64,000 nucleotides of DNA from WYZ-LMO2 sp040514265 (GCA_040514265.1 JBEVCD010000025.1:1-64000), one strand, 5' to 3'; positions 56,671 through 64,000 are shown, numbered from the stretch's first letter. Numbers and translations are program-made. Notes: a model not told the origin generated them from the sequence alone.

Positions 56671-57631
56671 AGCTCTCTCGAAGAGGCTTGGGAGATTCGA
56701 AATGAGGGACGTGAGCTTCGAAGTTGGGAAGGGGGAGTATCTGGTAATCCTCGGTCCGAGCGGAGCTGGAAAAACCACGCTGCTCGAAACTATCGCCGGA
56801 ATTCGCGAGCCCGACGCCGGGAGGGTGCTGCTGGATGGTGAGGACATCACACTTCTGCCTCCGGAAAGGAGGAAAATCGCCTACATCCCTCAGAACTACG
56901 CCCTCTTCCCGCACCTCAGCGTCCTCGACAACATAGCTTACGGGTTAAGGATCAGAGGTCTGCCTAGGAGTGAGATAGAGAGGAGGGTTCTGGAGCTCGC
57001 CGACGTTCTCGGCATAACCCACCTGCTGAACAGGAAGCCCAAGACTCTGAGCGGAGGAGAGCAGCAGCGAGTAGCTATAGCCAGAGCCGTAGCCGTTCAG
57101 CCGAAGGTCCTGCTGCTCGACGAACCTCTCTCCAACGTGGATCTTCGGATGAGGGCGAAACTGATCGACGAGATCAGGCGCTGGAGGAAAGAACTCGAAC
57201 TCACAGCTCTGCACGTCACGCACTCGCTCGAGGAAGCTTTCAGCCTCGCCGACCGCGTAGGCGTGATGCTCAACGGCAGGCTCGCAGAACTCGGTTGCCC
57301 GGAAGACGTTTTCCGCTCGCCGAAGAGCGAGGAGGTTGCGAGGTTTCTCGGATACGAGGTTTACGAGGGCTACGCCGACGGCGAGTTTGTGGACATCGGT
57401 ATAAAGCTGCGCTCGCGGGCGAGGGGCAGGGTTAAGGTAGGGATACTGCCGAGCAGTGTGAAGGTCGGAAACGGAGAGTTCAGGGGCAGAGTCGTTGACG
57501 TGCGCCGCCACGGATACGGTTTCCTGATAACGATCGACGCGGGCGTTCTAATGAAAGCCCTCAGCGAGAGGGTATTCAGGATAGGCGAGGAAGTTCAGTT
57601 TTCAGTCTCATCTTTCTGCATCTTGTCGTGA
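56657..57631 (+). CDS. wtpC: Tungstate/molybdate ABC transporter, ATP-binding protein
   Basis: A 324-residue ABC ATPase with Walker A LGPSGAGKTTLLETIAG (about residue 33), Q-loop IPQNYALFPHLSV, signature LSGGEQQRVAIARA (about 132) and Walker B VLLLDEPLSNVD, followed by ALHVTHSLEEAF. The C-terminal 90 residues form a TOBE-like region (GRVKVGILPSSVKVGNGE), which in ModC homologues can bind oxyanion and inhibit transport. It overlaps moaE by 37 bp tail-to-tail. Confidence 0.94.
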   Translation: MLRVEALSKRLGRFEMRDVSFEVGKGEYLVILGPSGAGKTTLLETIAGIREPDAGRVLLDGEDITLLPPERRKIAYIPQNYALFPHLSVLDNIAYGLRIRGLPRSEIERRVLELADVLGITHLLNRKPKTLSGGEQQRVAIARAVAVQPKVLLLDEPLSNVDLRMRAKLIDEIRRWRKELELTALHVTHSLEEAFSLADRVGVMLNGRLAELGCPEDVFRSPKSEEVARFLGYEVYEGYADGEFVDIGIKLRSRARGRVKVGILPSSVKVGNGEFRGRVVDVRRHGYGFLITIDAGVLMKALSERVFRIGEEVQFSVSSFCILS

Positions 57632-58308
57632 ACCCAGACGGCTTCGCCGTCGAAGACCTCCTTCTTCCAGATCGGAAGCTCCCTCTTCATAGCCTCGACA
57701 GCCTCGACCAGTGGTTCCCACACGTCCCTGCGATGTCTGCCCATCACGGCAACGTAAACTATGTCCTCGCCCGGAACGAGGACTCCGCGTTTGTGGTAGA
57801 GCTTAACTTTCACGCCGTGCTGCTTCGCGATCCTCTCCTCGATCCTCCTCTTTGCCTCCTTCAGAGCCTCCTCGTATGCCTCGTATTCCATCATTTTGAC
57901 TTCCCTCCCGTCCGAGAACCTCCTGACGAAGCCCACGAAGATCGCTATCGCCCCGCATTCGTCAGCGAACCTGTCGCTCTTGAGCTTTCTCAGCAGCGAT
58001 TTCAGGGATTCGACTTCGGGCGCTTCGAAGATGTCTTCCACGCTGCTCACTCTCGGAATTCTGAAGCCCAAGCCCTTCTCGATTCCCTCCACCTCGGCGT
58101 CGAAGCCCCGCAGGGCTGCGAAGTCGTAACCCAGATCGCAGAGGATTTCGAGGGTCTCGCGGAGGTTTAAGTCCGTTGTTATGCTCACAGTCCTTCCGAC
58201 GATGCAGCACTCCTCGCCACTCTCTCCCTTTCTGACCTCCACGACCTTTCCGAAGTTCTCGAGTTCACCCTTCAAGCTTTCCCAGTTTGCGGGGATGAAG
58301 ACCTTCAC
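57595..58308 (-). CDS. moaE: Molybdopterin synthase catalytic subunit MoaE with N-terminal extension
   Basis: MoaE inserts sulfur into precursor Z to make molybdopterin. The C-terminal 130 residues are a standard MoaE domain: CGAIAIFVGFVRRFSDGR, MEYEAYEEALKEAKRRI, VLVPGEDIVYVAVMGRHRRD (about 190-209) and the active-site KRELPIWKKEVFDGEAVWV. An extra N-terminal domain of about 105 residues (KVFIPANWESLKGELENFGK onward) is also present; such extensions occur in some Archaea and are not characterised here. Start is GTG 58308, overlapping the upstream stop as GTGA. It converges on wtpC, linking cofactor synthesis with Mo/W uptake. Confidence 0.91.
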   Translation of the reverse strand: MKVFIPANWESLKGELENFGKVVEVRKGESGEECCIVGRTVSITTDLNLRETLEILCDLGYDFAALRGFDAEVEGIEKGLGFRIPRVSSVEDIFEAPEVESLKSLLRKLKSDRFADECGAIAIFVGFVRRFSDGREVKMMEYEAYEEALKEAKRRIEERIAKQHGVKVKLYHKRGVLVPGEDIVYVAVMGRHRRDVWEPLVEAVEAMKRELPIWKKEVFDGEAVWVHDKMQKDETEN

Positions 58309-58823
58309 CTCAGACACCTCAGAGCGTCGATACCGCAGGCGAATTCCGTTGTGTGCATTCTGACTTCTACCTTTCCATCCTCTACTACAAGTTCCGCAAA
58401 AGAGCCTACGCTCAGACGGGGCTGCGTCGGGCTTCCGGGACACAGGACGGGGACTCTGAGCCTTTCGAGGACGAAGCGGTGAACGTGACCGAATATCAAA
58501 AAGTCGACGCCCATTTCGAGGGCTTTGTACCCGAGGTCATGGAACTCGTTCAGGTAGTTCCCCCTGTGCACGACGCCGAACTTCAAGCCTTCAGCCTCGA
58601 AGACCGCTTCCGAAGGCAGCTTGCTGCGAATCCTCTCGTCGTCGCTGTCGCCGGCTACCGCGACGAGTTCGAAGTCCGCGAACCTCTCGTAAACCTCGTA
58701 GCTGTCGAAGTCTCCGGCGTGGACGACGATGTCGGCTTTCTTGATCATCTCTTCGAGTTTCTCCGGAACTTCCCAGCTCTTCAGATGGGTGTCCGCCACC
58801 GCCACCACTCTCATCGGCAGCAA
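58305..58823 (-). CDS. Calcineurin-like phosphodiesterase (MJ0936/YfcE type)
   Basis: A 172-residue metallophosphoesterase with the family metal motifs: VVAVADTHLKSW (about residues 6-17), VVHAGDFDSYE (about 33), VAVAGDSDDERI (in place of GNCD, about 54), VVHRGNYLNE and FLIFGHVHRFV (about 112). The GNxD position reads GDSDD, a small departure from the usual asparagine. It cleaves phosphodiesters such as cyclic nucleotides. Start at 58823 or ATG 58814 (MRVVAVADT). It is coupled to moaE by a GTGA overlap. Confidence 0.86.
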   Translation of the reverse strand: MLPMRVVAVADTHLKSWEVPEKLEEMIKKADIVVHAGDFDSYEVYERFADFELVAVAGDSDDERIRSKLPSEAVFEAEGLKFGVVHRGNYLNEFHDLGYKALEMGVDFLIFGHVHRFVLERLRVPVLCPGSPTQPRLSVGSFAELVVEDGKVEVRMHTTEFACGIDALRCLR

Positions 58824-58853
58824 TCGTTAAGTTCGCTTATGAACCTTTGCGCT

Positions 58854-59483
58854 ATGCTAAAACTCAGTTACCTGACGAGCTATCTCACGTGCCCGAGGCT
58901 CTGCTACTACCGAATCTCCGGCGGTGAGGAAGTCTACACGGAGAAGCAGGCTGTGAGGGACATATACATCAGCCTGCGGATGGGCTTCGACGAGAACTGG
59001 GCAAGGAAAAGAGCGGAAGCCCGCGGCGGTTTCAGAGAAGACGTCTTCAATTCGGCGCTCTCGAAGTTCAAGATGAGTGACGAAGTCAGAGCTCTGAAAC
59101 CCTCGGACTGGGAGGTCGTAGTTGTTTGCGAGAAGCTCGACCTAACGCTGACGATAGATGAAATAGCCGATGATAAGCCGCTTTTTGTGTCGCTGAAAGC
59201 TCCGAAGGAAGGAGTGTGGTTCGCAGACGCTGTGAGAGTTGCTGCTGCATCGCTGTGCAGCGGTAGTGGCTCGGGCTTCGTTTACTACGCCTACGACGCG
59301 CAGCTCAGGAGGTGCGAGGTTACCTTCCCTCTCCGTCGCTCTCTGGTAAAGCTCGTCGAGAGGGTGAAGAGGGTTGAAAAGGGTTTCCTGCCCGAGAAGA
59401 GAGTAAGCAGGTACTGCGAAGTCTGCGCCTACGCGGAGCTCTGCAATTCGCAGCCCGAAACTTTCGCCTCGAAGTTTCTGTAG
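58854..59483 (+). CDS. Cas4-like (DUF83/RecB-type) Fe-S protein, nuclease motif diverged
   Basis: A 209-residue protein with Cas4 architecture: SYLTCPRLCYYRISGG (first cysteine, residues 8-23), TEKQAVRDIYISLRMGF, the core strand region KPLFVSLKAPKEGVWFADAV (about 123-142) and the C-terminal cluster RYCEVCAYAELC (about 188-199) for a 4Fe-4S centre. Where Cas4 and RecB-type nucleases have an acidic residue two before the lysine (E/D-x-K), this one reads S-L-K. The metal site is therefore probably incomplete. No CRISPR array or cas gene is nearby. Start is ATG 58854; an in-frame ATG at 58839 is possible. Confidence 0.72.
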   Translation: MLKLSYLTSYLTCPRLCYYRISGGEEVYTEKQAVRDIYISLRMGFDENWARKRAEARGGFREDVFNSALSKFKMSDEVRALKPSDWEVVVVCEKLDLTLTIDEIADDKPLFVSLKAPKEGVWFADAVRVAAASLCSGSGSGFVYYAYDAQLRRCEVTFPLRRSLVKLVERVKRVEKGFLPEKRVSRYCEVCAYAELCNSQPETFASKFL

Positions 59484-59518
59484 GTGCGCAAATCTAAAAA
59501 AGGTAGGAGTTACTGTCG

Positions 59519-60214
59519 GTGATGTTCGGCGATTACGAGCTCGGAGAGTTCGAACTCGAACATTCGGGCGTAAAGATTGAGGTGAGGAGAGCTGGGGTTG
59601 GTTACCGCTACAGAAGGGGGAACTTTAGCAGGTTGCTGCTTGCGAGTAGCGGAACCATGATAATCAATCCGGTCGAACCCGTTAACCTTCCGAAGAGTGT
59701 AACGAACTACCTCATGATCGAGCTGAGCGAGGAAGTCGTAGTGCCTCCGAAGGGAATAGGTCTTGTATACCTGACCTTTCCAGTAGAGATAGGTGTCATC
59801 CTGAGCGACGGAGGAGCCTACGAAGTCGTGGACGTCTTCAGCTTCGTAAAGCCGAAGTACGCGCTCTACGGGGAACCGAGCAGGGGGATAATTTGCAGAT
59901 ACTGGCGGAGCGACGTTTACTCCGAGCAGCCGGAGAGGGACAGGCTTAGAGAGGGAGTGCTCGAACTGAGAGTCGTGAACGGTAGCGACGAGTGGCAGAA
60001 GGTGAGAAAAGTCGTCATGAACGTTTACGATATGAAGATATACTACAACGACGACATCGTTATGTCCTTCGGATACGTGAGGATAGTCTCCTCCACCGTA
60101 GCCGAGACGGGCTTCACCGAGGGAAAGTTTGAGGGAAAGAAATCGGTTGAGCTGTACACAGCCAGGAAGCTTCCGATAGTTAAAAAGAAGTTCTTCATGG
60201 AGTGGGGAATATGA
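59519..60214 (+). CDS. DUF432 family protein, partner of MscS channel
   Basis: A 231-residue mainly beta protein (FGDYELGEFELEHSGVKIEV, RRGNFSRLLLASSGTMIINP, VEIGVILSDGGAYEVVDVFS) of the archaeal DUF432 family. The family is found next to mechanosensitive-channel genes; function is unknown. Here its stop overlaps the MscS start (ATGA), so the two are made together. No membrane helix or signal peptide is seen. Confidence 0.8.
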   Translation: MMFGDYELGEFELEHSGVKIEVRRAGVGYRYRRGNFSRLLLASSGTMIINPVEPVNLPKSVTNYLMIELSEEVVVPPKGIGLVYLTFPVEIGVILSDGGAYEVVDVFSFVKPKYALYGEPSRGIICRYWRSDVYSEQPERDRLREGVLELRVVNGSDEWQKVRKVVMNVYDMKIYYNDDIVMSFGYVRIVSSTVAETGFTEGKFEGKKSVELYTARKLPIVKKKFFMEWGI

Positions 60215-61038
60215 TCGACCCTCTGAACTACGTCGTTTACAACGACGTGACACTCGGTGACGTGCTGTTCGCAGCCCTCGTAATAGCGGTCGCAGCCCTC
60301 GTCGGAAAGGCGATAGCTGTGAACCTACGTAGAACCCTCGCCGACAGGATCAGCAGAGATCAGCTCGAACTCCTTGCGAAGCTCGTACAGTACGCGATCG
60401 TAGTCGTAGCAGTCGTTGCAGTTCTGCCGGTTCTCGGCGTCAACCTTACCGGTCTGCTCGTGGCTGGAGGCATTGCCGGTATAGTCCTTGGTTTCGCGAG
60501 CCAGAGCGTTGTGGCGAACCTCGTTTCCGGCTTGTTCCTGCTCTGGGAGAAGCCTATAAAGATCGGAGATCAGGTGAACGTGGACGGTGTCATGGGCTTC
60601 GTCGAAGACGTCAGGATAATGTCCACGATAATCCGAACCTACGACGGTTTGTACGTGAGGATACCGAACGAGAAGATCTTCACCTCCAACATAACGAACT
60701 ACGTAGCCAACGTCGCCAGAAGGTTCGAGTACATCGTTAGTATAAGTTACAAAGACGACGCGGAGAAAGCCGTGGAGGTGATAAACAGAGTCATAGACGA
60801 ACACCCGTTTGCCCTGAAAATACCAGAACCGCAGGTGTTCGTCGACAACCTCGGCGACAGCGGCGTGAACATAGTCGTTAGGATCTGGTCCCCTTCGACG
60901 GAGTGGTACCCCGTCAAGATGGAGCTGCTCTGGAAGATAAAGAAAGCTCTCGAAGATGCTGGAATAGAGATCCCGTTCCCGCAGCGCGTCGTTTGGTTTG
61001 CGAACAGGCTTGAGGTGGGTAGAGATGAAGAGAATTGA
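60211..61038 (+). CDS. Small-conductance mechanosensitive channel, MscS family
   Basis: A 275-residue channel with three N-terminal membrane helices. The last is the pore-lining TM3 (VAGGIAGIVLGFASQSVVAN with the Gly/Ala packing pattern, about 88-107). Next come the MscS beta domain (PIKIGDQVNVDGVMGFVEDV, IPNEKIFTSNITNY) and a C-terminal alpha/beta cage ending EIPFPQRVVWF. It releases solutes on hypo-osmotic shock. I use ATG 60211; it overlaps the RPA gene by 14 bp. Confidence 0.92.
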   Translation: MIDPLNYVVYNDVTLGDVLFAALVIAVAALVGKAIAVNLRRTLADRISRDQLELLAKLVQYAIVVVAVVAVLPVLGVNLTGLLVAGGIAGIVLGFASQSVVANLVSGLFLLWEKPIKIGDQVNVDGVMGFVEDVRIMSTIIRTYDGLYVRIPNEKIFTSNITNYVANVARRFEYIVSISYKDDAEKAVEVINRVIDEHPFALKIPEPQVFVDNLGDSGVNIVVRIWSPSTEWYPVKMELLWKIKKALEDAGIEIPFPQRVVWFANRLEVGRDEEN

Positions 61039-61951
61039 GGAGTTGGCCGATAGGATATACGAGACCTTCAAGGACTACGGCGTGAAGAAGAAGGAGATAT
61101 TAGAGAGGCTGAAGCTGCTGATAATCGAATTTAAGGTTCCGGAGGATGAAGCCTACAACACTGTTGTGAACTACCTCGTCCGGGAATACAAAATACCCCG
61201 CGAGGAGCTGAGGGCTCCGCTTACGAAGATCGCGGAAGTCCTCGACAGCGAGCCTGGGAGATGGGTGAGTGTGAAGGCTAAGGTCGTGCAGCTCTGGGAG
61301 CCGACGAGCCCATCCATAACCCAGACCGGGCTTATCGGCGACGAGACAGGGCTCGTGAGGTTCCTCATATGGGCTAAGTCCGGAAAGCCGGAAGTGGAGG
61401 AGGGAAAGTGCTACGTCTTCCGCAACGTCGTGATCGACGAGTTTGCAGGGATAAAGAGGCTTAACGTGACGAGGTACAGTGAAATAGAAGAGATAGACGA
61501 GGAGATAGTTGTCGCGGAGGTTGGAGGAGAGGAAAAAGGAATAGTGGGCGCACTGGTTGCCATACATCAGAACAGCGGGCTCATACAGCGGTGCAGTGAG
61601 TGCAACAGGGTTGCGAAGGGCGGACACTGTCCGGTTCACGGGAAGGTGAAGACCTACGACGACCTCCGCGTCAGGGGCGTCCTCGACGACGGGAGGAACA
61701 CGTACGAAATAATAATGGGCGAAGACGTCCTTAAGGAGCTCTTGGGGATCGATCTGGCGAAGGCGAAGCGGATGGCTCAGGAAAGCCTGGACAGGGGAGT
61801 TGTACTCGAAGAGTTGAGGAAGCAACTTCTCGGAAAGTACCTCGTCGTCGACGGCGTCATGGGTCCGCGCTTCCTGAGAGTAACGAGAGCAGAGTTTTAC
61901 AGACCAAAGATTAAAGAGGAGATAGACAAGCTGCTGGAGGAGCTAGCATGA
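61025..61951 (+). CDS. Replication protein A, single-stranded DNA-binding subunit
   Basis: A 308-residue euryarchaeal RPA. An N-terminal helical part (EELADRIYETFKDYG) is followed by OB folds (VSVKAKVVQLWEPTSP onward) and a zinc finger CSECNRVAKGGHCPVHG (Cys2-Cys-His, about 195-211). The last OB fold ends in PRFLRVTRAEFYRPK. It binds ssDNA in replication and repair. Start ATG 61025 lies in the MscS 3' end. The RPA-associated gene overlaps its stop by 4 bp, the usual archaeal pairing. Confidence 0.92.
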   Translation: MKRIEELADRIYETFKDYGVKKKEILERLKLLIIEFKVPEDEAYNTVVNYLVREYKIPREELRAPLTKIAEVLDSEPGRWVSVKAKVVQLWEPTSPSITQTGLIGDETGLVRFLIWAKSGKPEVEEGKCYVFRNVVIDEFAGIKRLNVTRYSEIEEIDEEIVVAEVGGEEKGIVGALVAIHQNSGLIQRCSECNRVAKGGHCPVHGKVKTYDDLRVRGVLDDGRNTYEIIMGEDVLKELLGIDLAKAKRMAQESLDRGVVLEELRKQLLGKYLVVDGVMGPRFLRVTRAEFYRPKIKEEIDKLLEELA

Positions 61952-62610
61952 ACGGGTTCAGAAGAGAAATCGCGAGGAGGGTTTTCGCGAAGGAGCTGAA
62001 CGCAGCCACGCACACGATAAGAGGAGAGGGCGAGAGGAGCCCTGTTTACGTTCTAACACCACTCGGCTTGAGGTGCAACAGGGTCTTCGTAGTCGGAGCG
62101 CTGCTGGACAAGGAAGAGGTTAAGCCGGAGTCGGGAATCTGGCGTATAAGGGTAGCGGACCCTACCGGGTCTTTCGTCGGCTACGTAGGCAGGTTCCAGC
62201 CGGAGGCCCTCGAAAGTCTGCTGGACATCGAGCCGCCAGTTCTGGTGGCTCTGACCGCTAAAGTCAGAGTCTTCGAAGGTGCCACGAGAACTTTCGTCAG
62301 CCTGCGCCCTGAGATTATAAACCTCGCCGATCCCGACGCGAGGGACTACTGGGTCGTGGAGACGGCAAAAGCCACCGTCGAGAGGATAAAAGCCGTGGAG
62401 GAGGAAGCGAACGAGGACGCGAGACTTGCCAGGGAGATCTACAACCCGGACCTCGAAGATTATAAGAGAGCTGTCAGGGAGGCTTTGCTGAGGCTCAAGG
62501 AGGAGTACGAGGTCTTCGAGGAGGTGGAAGAGGAAGAGGAGGAGTACGAAGAGCTGGAGGAACTGGTGTTCGAGGAGGAGGAGTTCGACCTCAGAGACCT
62601 CCTCGAATAG
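61948..62610 (+). CDS. RPA-associated OB-fold protein
   Basis: A 220-residue partner of archaeal RPA. The N-terminal part has an OB fold (REIARRVFAKELNAATHTIR; SPVYVLTPLGLRCNRVFVVG; RIRVADPTGSFVGYVGRF), and the last 40 residues are extremely acidic (VEEEEEEYEELEELVFEEEE), a tail that could mimic DNA or contact basic partners. Gene order rpa-rpa-associated is conserved in euryarchaea. Its 3' end overlaps the DUF1152 gene by 20 bp on the other strand. Confidence 0.88.
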   Translation: MNGFRREIARRVFAKELNAATHTIRGEGERSPVYVLTPLGLRCNRVFVVGALLDKEEVKPESGIWRIRVADPTGSFVGYVGRFQPEALESLLDIEPPVLVALTAKVRVFEGATRTFVSLRPEIINLADPDARDYWVVETAKATVERIKAVEEEANEDARLAREIYNPDLEDYKRAVREALLRLKEEYEVFEEVEEEEEEYEELEELVFEEEEFDLRDLLE

Positions 62611-63505
62611 CCCTCTCGAAGTCGAGTTCCGTCAGTATTCCCGCCCTGTGTAGCAGAGAGTTTGCCTCCTCGATGTCCGAGGCTTCGCTGACTATTCTCG
62701 CAGCCTCGTTCAGCTCGTAAACGGCGGAGGCTTTGAAGTAGAACACGAGGATCGAAAGGGGAGATATGAAAGCTGTTCTACCCCTCCTCAGCTTTTTGTA
62801 TCCGAAGAAGCCCTCGAATGCGAGGAGGGGGAGGTAGCTAGCCTCCGTGACGACGTGCTCGACAGCCGATCGCATCCTTTCGAAGTCCTCGTAGCCCATC
62901 GACGTACAGCCGAGGTAGCCGCGCATTTTCACGAGCTCGCCCATGTTCATCAGGAGCTCCTCCATCCTGAGCTCGCCGTCGCTGCCGAATCCGGCTACTG
63001 CTACGATTCCGTCGAGTCTGCTGAGTGCAGCCACGCAGATGGAGTCGGCGAGTGGACTGCGAAGCCCGCTTTCGAAGCCCGTGGCTATAGCATCTCCGCC
63101 CGCATCGACGCCAATCAGCAGGTCTACGCCCCTCTTATCGGCAAAATCTCTCAGCCCGTCGGCAAGCTTGGCAACGCCCTTCGTTATGTCCACCGCAATG
63201 ACCTCTCCAAACAACTCCGCAGCCCTCGCGAGGTTCGGTTTTACCCCGTCCCTCGTCCTGGTTTCCGCACGGGCTATTGCGACAACATCGTTTACGACCT
63301 CTACGTTCTCGAACTCTTCGATGCTCCTCGGACCGGGCTTCGGATCGACTGCAAGCCTGTCCCACGCGACGCTTCCGTGCAGAACATCGACGCCGAACTC
63401 CTTCAAGAAGCTAGCAACTGGAATTGTGCTCACTATGTCCCCGCCGCCGCCTATTCCGAATAGAAGAGCTCTCCTCGACTTGCTCGCTATTCTGACGATT
63501 TCCAT
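62591..63505 (-). CDS. DUF1152 family protein
   Basis: A 304-residue archaeal protein with the DUF1152 start ALLFGIGGGGDIVSTIPVAS (a glycine-rich nucleotide-binding-like loop), a central DLLIGVDAGGDAIATGFESG and LADSICVAALSRLDGIVAVA. The family is uncharacterised. It begins 1 bp after the aIF1A stop and is co-transcribed with it. The loop suggests a nucleotide or sugar-phosphate ligand; nothing more can be said. Confidence 0.82.
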   Translation of the reverse strand: MEIVRIASKSRRALLFGIGGGGDIVSTIPVASFLKEFGVDVLHGSVAWDRLAVDPKPGPRSIEEFENVEVVNDVVAIARAETRTRDGVKPNLARAAELFGEVIAVDITKGVAKLADGLRDFADKRGVDLLIGVDAGGDAIATGFESGLRSPLADSICVAALSRLDGIVAVAGFGSDGELRMEELLMNMGELVKMRGYLGCTSMGYEDFERMRSAVEHVVTEASYLPLLAFEGFFGYKKLRRGRTAFISPLSILVFYFKASAVYELNEAARIVSEASDIEEANSLLHRAGILTELDFERAIRGGL

Positions 63506-63506
63506 G

Positions 63507-63800
63507 CTACAAGAACTTCAGTAGCCCCTTCTTTTCGAGCCACTCCACCTGCGGACCGGTGTATCGCCAGATTATGTCGCCCTTCTCTGGCTGGAAAGAC
63601 CAGGGGACGACGATAACAACATCGCCCTCCTTCACCCATATCTTCTTCCTCATCTTGCCCGGAATTCGGCAGAGCCTCTCTTTGCCGTCCTCGCAGAGCA
63701 CCTTCATATGCCCCGCTCCCAGCATGCTCGTGACGACTCCCAGCATCTCTCCCTTCGACTTATCCGGCAACCTTACCCTTACTACCTCCTCCTCGCTCAG
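63507..63800 (-). CDS. Translation initiation factor aIF1A
   Basis: aIF1A helps mRNA and initiator tRNA binding on the small subunit. The OB-fold core is complete: GEMLGVVTSMLGAGHMKVLC, ERLCRIPGKMRKKIWVKEGD, VIVVPWSFQPEKGDIIWRY and LEKKGLLKFL. The first canonical start in frame is TTG 63770, but the family-conserved VVRVRLP lies upstream of it. The frame reaches back to CTG 63800, giving SEEEVVRVRLPDKSKGEM, with a GGGGGGT Shine-Dalgarno-like site 5 nt before and a CTGA overlap on the tyrS stop. I therefore propose CTG initiation (97 residues). Confidence 0.9.
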   Translation of the reverse strand: MSEEEVVRVRLPDKSKGEMLGVVTSMLGAGHMKVLCEDGKERLCRIPGKMRKKIWVKEGDVVIVVPWSFQPEKGDIIWRYTGPQVEWLEKKGLLKFL

Positions 63801-64000
63801 ATCGACCCCCCGAGTCTTTTTCTTGCTCCTTCGAGTATCTGATTTAAATACCTTGCCACCGCGAGTTTGAGATCGAGCGGATGCAGCGAGCCGGACTCGT
63901 AATCTCTCCTGAGCTCCTCGAAGCTCTTGTAGGTAACGTCTCCGCCGAACCTTGAGTCCCTTTCCACCTTCAGCTCTCCGAAACGGGGCAGAACGTAGTA
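63797..64000 (-). CDS. tyrS: Tyrosyl-tRNA synthetase, C-terminal part (5' end outside window)
   Basis: The last 67 codons of a minus-strand gene: VERDSRFGGDVTYKSFEELR, then SGSLHPLDLKLAVARYLNQI and LEGARKRLGGSI before TGA at 63797-63799. The FGGDxTYxSFEEL and HPLDLK-AVA segments are characteristic of the archaeal/eukaryotic TyrRS C-terminus. The gene enters the window from the right edge. It overlaps aIF1A if that gene starts at CTG 63800. Confidence 0.85.
   Translation of the reverse strand, partial: YYVLPRFGELKVERDSRFGGDVTYKSFEELRRDYESGSLHPLDLKLAVARYLNQILEGARKRLGGSI

Noticed and set aside
58854..59483. CRISPR system suggested by the Cas4-like gene
   Set aside because: No repeat-spacer array and no other cas gene anywhere in the window; the protein is a solitary Cas4-like family member.
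1..64000. Insertion sequences, transposases, integrases or phage genes
   Set aside because: None seen with intact motifs; only two decayed patches (1-1000 and 54.6-54.9 kb) suggest past insertions.

Overview
The window reads as chromosome of a hyperthermophilic euryarchaeon of the Archaeoglobales type. Evidence for this is a form III RuBisCO, a complete QmoABC complex (the electron link to APS reductase in sulfate reducers), NADPH:F420 oxidoreductase, archaeal lipid genes (geranylgeranyl reductase, two CDP-alcohol phosphotransferases), DNA gyrase A, an RPA operon, Rpo4, aIF1A, aIF2-beta, aIF5A, Cbf5 with C/D-box sRNAs, and TATA-box promoters. GC content is high for this order, and one run of 100 N (16379-16478) marks a draft assembly. 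The genus is not determined.

Layout. 1-1000: an AT-rich, decayed pentapeptide-repeat ion-channel gene. 1.0-8.6 kb: RuBisCO, the overlapping cobY-pcm-cobS operon, an m5C RNA methyltransferase-DUF424-aIF2-beta operon, an EamA transporter, a CDP-alcohol phosphotransferase and mtnA. 8.6-16.8 kb: a sulfur/redox block with qmoABC, the homocysteine-forming pair DUF39 + NIL-ferredoxin, and a thiol-redox cluster (DsbA-like, thioredoxin-like interrupted by the gap, VKOR-like). 16.8-25.7 kb: UPF0282 metallo-hydrolase, PHP phosphoesterase, a GlcD/GlcF-type dehydrogenase, tRNA-Arg(CCU), two tandem C/D-box sRNAs ending against cbf5, peroxiredoxin, tRNA-Leu(UAA), and an AAA+/VWA pair. 25.9-28.0 kb: a 50-residue membrane protein, a sodium:solute symporter and a DtxR-type regulator behind a perfect palindrome.

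28.0-35.5 kb: the operon lysC-recJ/GAN-pcc1-ksgA-mtq2, a CDP-alcohol phosphotransferase diverging from a nucleotidyltransferase, TatD-like hydrolase, dCMP deaminase and a crotonase-family enzyme. 35.5-42 kb: leuD and diadenylate cyclase dacZ diverging from a 16-bp perfect inverted repeat, GAPDH with a CooT-like protein, biotin carboxylase, Hjc and leuC. 41.5-49 kb: aIF5A-agmatinase-Mth938, rpl21e-rpoF-DUF655, malic enzyme-F420 reductase, DUF89, a Cys-rich domain protein, a Brix protein and an FAH-family enzyme. 49-54.5 kb: RHH protein + FdhD, ferredoxin + geranylgeranyl reductase, gyrA, tRNA-Met. 54.6-64 kb: a gene relic, wtpABC tungstate/molybdate uptake facing moaE, a phosphoesterase, a Cas4-like protein, DUF432-MscS-RPA-RPA-associated protein, DUF1152, aIF1A and the 3' end of tyrS.

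The genes form coherent modules: sulfate-respiration electron flow (qmo), carbon metabolism (RuBisCO, GAPDH, biotin carboxylase, malic enzyme, lactate/glycolate-type dehydrogenase), Mo/W handling (wtp, moaE, fdhD) and information processing. Many genes overlap by 1-50 bp, and many promoters place a TATA box about 25 nt before the start codon, implying leaderless mRNAs.

No self-contained new defence or mobile system is obvious. The most unusual sequence-level signals are: the leuD/dacZ inverted repeat that creates a five-codon leader before leuD; the two self-promoted C/D sRNAs abutting cbf5; several palindromes placed on TATA boxes; a 78-bp identical block shared by qmoA and qmoB; and two genes (aIF1A and pcc1) that appear to lack a canonical start codon.
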